Below, one piece after another: positions 4,678 to 7,481 of a DNA stretch of 7,481 nt; within the stretch, counting starts at the first letter, position 1; each line of letters begins with the position of its first letter. A program made the translations under genes and the position numbers. Source of the DNA: Acidobacteriota bacterium (GTDB lineage Bacteria > Acidobacteriota > Terriglobia > Terriglobales > Acidobacteriaceae); the NCBI GenBank assembly GCA_019510535.1, contig JAEKKE010000312.1, forward strand, positions 1-7,481, written 5' to 3'. A model generated the notes under the pieces. That model saw nothing but the letters and a program-made list of their open reading frames with translations. It made no database searches and was not told where the DNA came from.

Positions 4678-5868
4678 TCAGTCGCCGATTGGCTTCGAGA
4701 ACATGTGCTTGATGCCGCGCAGCGCCTGACGTGTACGCTCCTCGTTCTCGATCAGCGAGAAGCGGACATATTCATCGCCGTACTCGCCGAAGCCGATACC
4801 GGGACTTACCGCAACCTTGGCCTGTTCGAGCATCAGCTTTGAGAACTCGAGCGACTTCAGATGGCGATACTGCTCGGGAATGCGAGCCCAGGCGAACATC
4901 GTTGCCTTCGGCAGATCCACCGGCCAGCCCAGCTTGTTCAGGCCGTGGACGAGGACGTCGCGGCGTGAGCGGTAGTTGTCGCAGATGGCTTTGACGCAGT
5001 CCTGCGGGCCTTCCAGGGCGAGGATGCTGGCGACCTGGATCGGCGTGAAGGTGCCGTAGTCAAAGTAGCTCTTGATGCGGGCCAGAGCGCCGACGAGCTT
5101 CTGGTTGCCGACCATGAAGCCGACACGCCAGCCGGGCATGTTGTAGCTCTTCGAAAGCGTGAAGAACTCGACGGCGATGTCTTTGGCTCCGGGCACCTGC
5201 ATGACGCTGGGAGGCGTGTAGCCGTCGAAGGCGATGTCGGCGTAGGCAAGATCGTGCACCAGCCACACACCGTACTCCCTGCAGATGGCGACCAGCTTCT
5301 CGAAGAAGGGAAGATCGACGCACTGGGCGGTGGGATTGGCGGGGAAGTTGACGATCAACACCTTGGGGCGCGGTGTCATACGCGGAATCACGTCCTGAAT
5401 GCGCGACAGGAACTCGTCGGTCGAGTCAGTGATGGGAATGCTGAGCACATCGGCGCCGGCGATGACCGGGCCGTAGATGTGGATCGGGTAGCTGGGGTTA
5501 GGCACCAGCACGGTGTCGCCTTTGTCGAGCACAGCCAGGCAGAAGTGGGCGATGCCCTCCTTCGAGCCGATGGTCATGATGGCCTCGGTCGCGGGATCGA
5601 ACTCGACGTTGTAGCGCTGCGCATACCAGTTGCAGATGGCTTTGCGCAGGCGGGGAATTCCCTTCGAGAGCGAATAGCGATGCGTGCGCGTCTTGTGCGC
5701 AGCCTCGATCATCTTGTCGACAATATGCTGCGGCGTCGCGCCGTCAGGATTACCCATGCCGAAGTCGATGATGTCTTCGCCGCGCTTACGCGCCGCCGCC
5801 TTCAGCTCGCCGGTTATGTTGAAGACATAGGGCGGAAGGCGTTTGATTCTAGGAAATTCGTCGCTCAC
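4678..5868 (-). CDS. alaC: Alanine transaminase, AlaC-like PLP aminotransferase
   Basis: This cytoplasmic class I/II aminotransferase makes alanine from pyruvate and glutamate. With the GTG at 5868 it is 396 residues, near the roughly 410 of Escherichia coli AlaC. From memory, similarity to AlaC runs nearly the whole length: RIKRLPPYVFNITGELK (7-23), DFGMGNPDGATP (35-46), SKEGIAHFC (102-110), PNPSYPIHIYG (123-133), FPANPTAQC (175-183), HDLAYADI (205-212), the PLP-lysine motif TLSKSYNMPGWRVGF (237-251) with Lys240, and SPGIGFGEYGDEYVRFSLIE (355-374) with the carboxylate-binding Arg369. An in-frame ATG at 6030 would add 54 residues that read through the palindromic repeat and lack family similarity; homology begins just after the GTG. 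The Shine-Dalgarno sequence is weak (AGAGA, 4 bases before the GTG). Its leader carries the hairpins at 5883-5931. Confidence 0.93.
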   Translation of the reverse strand: MSDEFPRIKRLPPYVFNITGELKAAARKRGEDIIDFGMGNPDGATPQHIVDKMIEAAHKTRTHRYSLSKGIPRLRKAICNWYAQRYNVEFDPATEAIMTIGSKEGIAHFCLAVLDKGDTVLVPNPSYPIHIYGPVIAGADVLSIPITDSTDEFLSRIQDVIPRMTPRPKVLIVNFPANPTAQCVDLPFFEKLVAICREYGVWLVHDLAYADIAFDGYTPPSVMQVPGAKDIAVEFFTLSKSYNMPGWRVGFMVGNQKLVGALARIKSYFDYGTFTPIQVASILALEGPQDCVKAICDNYRSRRDVLVHGLNKLGWPVDLPKATMFAWARIPEQYRHLKSLEFSKLMLEQAKVAVSPGIGFGEYGDEYVRFSLIENEERTRQALRGIKHMFSKPIGD

Positions 5869-5882
5869 AATGTCTCTATTTT

Positions 5883-5931
5883 CCCACGTGAGGTGGGTGA
5901 GCTTGGTTCGGAGCGTTCCAGAACGCTGGAA
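5883..5931 (-). promoter_or_regulatory. Structured leader of alaC
   Basis: Just before the GTG start lie CCCAC/GTGGG (5883-5887, 5893-5897) and, beyond it, two overlapping alternatives: AGCGTT/AACGCT (5912-5917, 5922-5927) and TTCCAG/CTGGAA (5916-5921, 5926-5931). The latter two cannot form together. The nearer hairpin ends about 14 bases from the start codon. It could be a regulatory leader or another repeat fragment; no promoter of good quality was found. Confidence 0.35.
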
Positions 5932-5981
5932 AACGGTAGTGGGATGTTGATGATTCCGGTTCCTGACGAAAGCAAAAGCGG

Positions 5982-6034
5982 TTCGCGCGGAGCGCGAATA
6001 CCCAGGTCCCAGAATCGGGACCTGGGGCACCCGG
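5982..6034. repeat. Double-hairpin intergenic repeat; possible sulfatase gene terminator
   Basis: Two perfect hairpins sit back to back: TTCGCGC-GGA-GCGCGAA (5982-5998) and CCCAGGTCCC-AGAATC-GGGACCTGGG (6001-6026, ten pairs). The second runs into TGGGGCACCCGG (6023-6034), the exact reverse complement of 4442-4453. On the minus strand they lie 16-60 bases after the sulfatase stop. The 10-bp stem lacks a T-tract; the 7-bp one is followed by CCGCTTTTGC. Termination is plausible but not classical. I recall this unit as frequent in acidobacterial intergenic regions. Confidence 0.65.
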
Positions 6035-6042
6035 TACGTGGG

Positions 6043-7464
6043 CTATTCCGGCGCTTTGGCTCCGTTGGCGGGAGGATTGTCCGGGTACTCGGGTGACTCG
6101 CGGTGGGCCTTCTTCATCTCCTCGTCCATGCGGGCGACGATGTCGGGATGTTGGGCGGCGATGTTCTTGCTCTCCCAGGGATCGACGCTCAAGTCGTAGA
6201 GCTCGAGTTTGGCGCCCTTCTTCAGGCGGACGGCCTTCCATTTGCCCAGGCGTCCAGCCTGACGGTAGACAGGCTCATAGAACTCCCAGTAGAGGAAGCG
6301 GTCTTCGCCGGTGTGTCCGCTCAGCAGATAGGGCCGGATGCTGATGCCGTCGGTGGACTGCGGTGGAGCTCCGGCAAGGTCGAGTGCTGTGGGCAGAAAG
6401 TCGGGGAAGTATACGGGCATCTGGCTGACGGAGCCGGCCTTGATCTGTCCCGTCCAGCGAACGATCAGCGGGTCGCGAATGCCTCCCTCGTACATGTCGC
6501 GCTTGTAGCCGGTCAGGTTGCCGTTGGAGTCGAAGAAGTCGATGACGCGCGTCTGCGCCGGTGTGGGTTCGGAGCGCGGACCGTTGTCGGAGGCGAAGAA
6601 GATGACGGTGTTTTCGTCCAGGTGCAGGCGCTTCAGCGTATCGAGGATCTGTCCGATGCCCTTGTCCATCCACCAGATCATTGCGGCATAGGTCTTCTCA
6701 TCATCGGACCAGCCCTTCTCCTCGGCGTACGGCCCGAAATCGGGAGAGGTGTAAGGGCTATGCGGGCTGTCGAAGGCGGTGTAGAGAAAGAATGGCTGGT
6801 CTTGGTGCCTCGTGATGAAGTCGATGGAGTCTTCGGTGATCATCACCGTGTCGTAGCGTCCCTGGCGCCCGCCGGCATTCTCGGCGATGTCGATCTCTTC
6901 CTCATTGTGCATGCGCTTCGCCGGCCAGTAGCCCTGCGTCTCTTCGCGCTGCGTCAGCCAGCCTTTGAACTCTTCAAAGCCATGACGATTCGGCGTGGCC
7001 TCGGGATCGTAGCCATCGAGATGCCATTTGCCCATCAGACCAGTACGATAGCCGGCCTGGCGCAGGTAGTCGGCGACGGTGCGGTCTTCGGGAAGCAGGC
7101 TGGCGCGACGAATCTCTTCTTTGCCCTTATGGCCAACCTTGCCCGCCGCGAGAGCGAAGTTGTCGCGGACACGCGCGTGGCCGCCGTGCAGTCCGGTCAT
7201 CAGCGTGCAACGCGATGGACCGCAGACCGGAGCCCCGGCGTAGCCCTGCGTGAAGCGCATGCCCTGCGCCGCGAGACGGTCGATGTTCGGGGTTTTGATC
7301 TTGGCGGAGCCGTAGACGGCGGGGTCGCCCCATCCCATGTCATCGGCCAGGATGAAGAGGATGTTTGGCCGGCGGGAGGTGGTGGCGGCAGTCAGCACCG
7401 GGGCGGCCGCGGTTGCGGCTGCTCCCAGCGCCGATGCAAGCAGGGTACGGCGCGTCATCGACAT
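6043..7464 (-). CDS. Tat-exported type I sulfatase (arylsulfatase A-like)
   Basis: The 473-residue sulfate-ester hydrolase has a twin-arginine-like signal at its N-terminus (TRRTLLA at 4-10, then an Ala-rich hydrophobic stretch to about residue 27), so it is likely periplasmic or surface-located. Alkaline-phosphatase-fold landmarks: NILFILADDMGWGD (34-47) with metal ligands Asp41/Asp42; the cysteine-type formylglycine motif CGPSRCTLMTG (81-91) with Cys81 and Arg85; GKWHLDG (145-151) with Lys146/His148; SPHSPY (233-238) with His235; SDNGP (292-296) with Asp293/Asn294; and GYKRDMYEGGIRDP (319-332) with Lys321. All residues expected for catalysis are present. A formylglycine-generating or anaerobic maturing enzyme is required but not in the window. 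The substrate (sulfated polysaccharide or aryl sulfate) cannot be told. AAGAGGAA (7480-7473) lies 8 bases before ATG 7464, supporting this start over the second ATG at 7458. It may continue a cluster to the right. Confidence 0.93.
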   Translation of the reverse strand: MSMTRRTLLASALGAAATAAAPVLTAATTSRRPNILFILADDMGWGDPAVYGSAKIKTPNIDRLAAQGMRFTQGYAGAPVCGPSRCTLMTGLHGGHARVRDNFALAAGKVGHKGKEEIRRASLLPEDRTVADYLRQAGYRTGLMGKWHLDGYDPEATPNRHGFEEFKGWLTQREETQGYWPAKRMHNEEEIDIAENAGGRQGRYDTVMITEDSIDFITRHQDQPFFLYTAFDSPHSPYTSPDFGPYAEEKGWSDDEKTYAAMIWWMDKGIGQILDTLKRLHLDENTVIFFASDNGPRSEPTPAQTRVIDFFDSNGNLTGYKRDMYEGGIRDPLIVRWTGQIKAGSVSQMPVYFPDFLPTALDLAGAPPQSTDGISIRPYLLSGHTGEDRFLYWEFYEPVYRQAGRLGKWKAVRLKKGAKLELYDLSVDPWESKNIAAQHPDIVARMDEEMKKAHRESPEYPDNPPANGAKAPE

Positions 7465-7481
7465 CGGAACGGTTCCTCTTG

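Noticed and set aside
5869..6030. In-frame 54-residue N-terminal extension of AlaC from ATG 6030
   Set aside because: It translates the palindromic repeat and has no similarity to AlaC; homology starts right after GTG 5868.
5254..6096. Plus-strand open frame (280 residues) opposite alaC
   Set aside because: Antisense shadow; the alaC match covers it and the composition is typical of reversed coding sequence.

Overview
The window looks like a chromosomal segment of a moderately GC-rich soil-type bacterium, most likely an acidobacterium of the Terriglobia/Acidobacteriaceae. I base this on the protein flavour and on the intergenic repeat modules (for example CGCTCAGGATGACAA and CCGGGTGCCCCA), which I recall from that group. 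This is recognition, not a database result.

Layout from left to right. Positions 1-134 hold the C-terminal tail of a plus-strand SAM-dependent methyltransferase. A repeat-derived hairpin and terminator region (about 168-290) separates it from a converging minus-strand cluster. Read 5'->3' on the minus strand, that cluster is a small VbhA-like antitoxin (1863-1666), a Fic-domain protein (1666-1085, overlapping TAATG junction) and an AlkD-type DNA alkylation repair glycosylase (1033-311). The antitoxin/Fic part is clearly more AT-rich than its neighbours. Just upstream lies a 33-residue membrane-anchored mini-protein (2077-1976, minus strand). It has a strong ribosome binding site and its own intrinsic terminator, and is easily missed by gene callers.

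Divergent from it is a two-gene plus-strand unit: folC (folylpolyglutamate/dihydrofolate synthase) and, 9 bases later, a PlsC-like 1-acylglycerol-3-phosphate acyltransferase. It ends in an intrinsic terminator and a 275-base intergenic region packed with short palindromic repeats. Two minus-strand metabolic genes follow: alaC (PLP-dependent alanine aminotransferase, probable GTG start at 5868) and a Tat-exported type I sulfatase with an intact formylglycine motif. They are separated by another repeat cluster.

The genes are mostly independent housekeeping functions: folate, phospholipid, alanine and sulfate-ester metabolism. The most interesting part is the Fic module. Its FIC motif lacks the second arginine, its antitoxin offers two competing candidate inhibitory motifs, its promoter suggests a leaderless transcript, and it is probably co-transcribed with a DNA repair enzyme. 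I see no phage, IS, tRNA, rRNA or CRISPR sequence.
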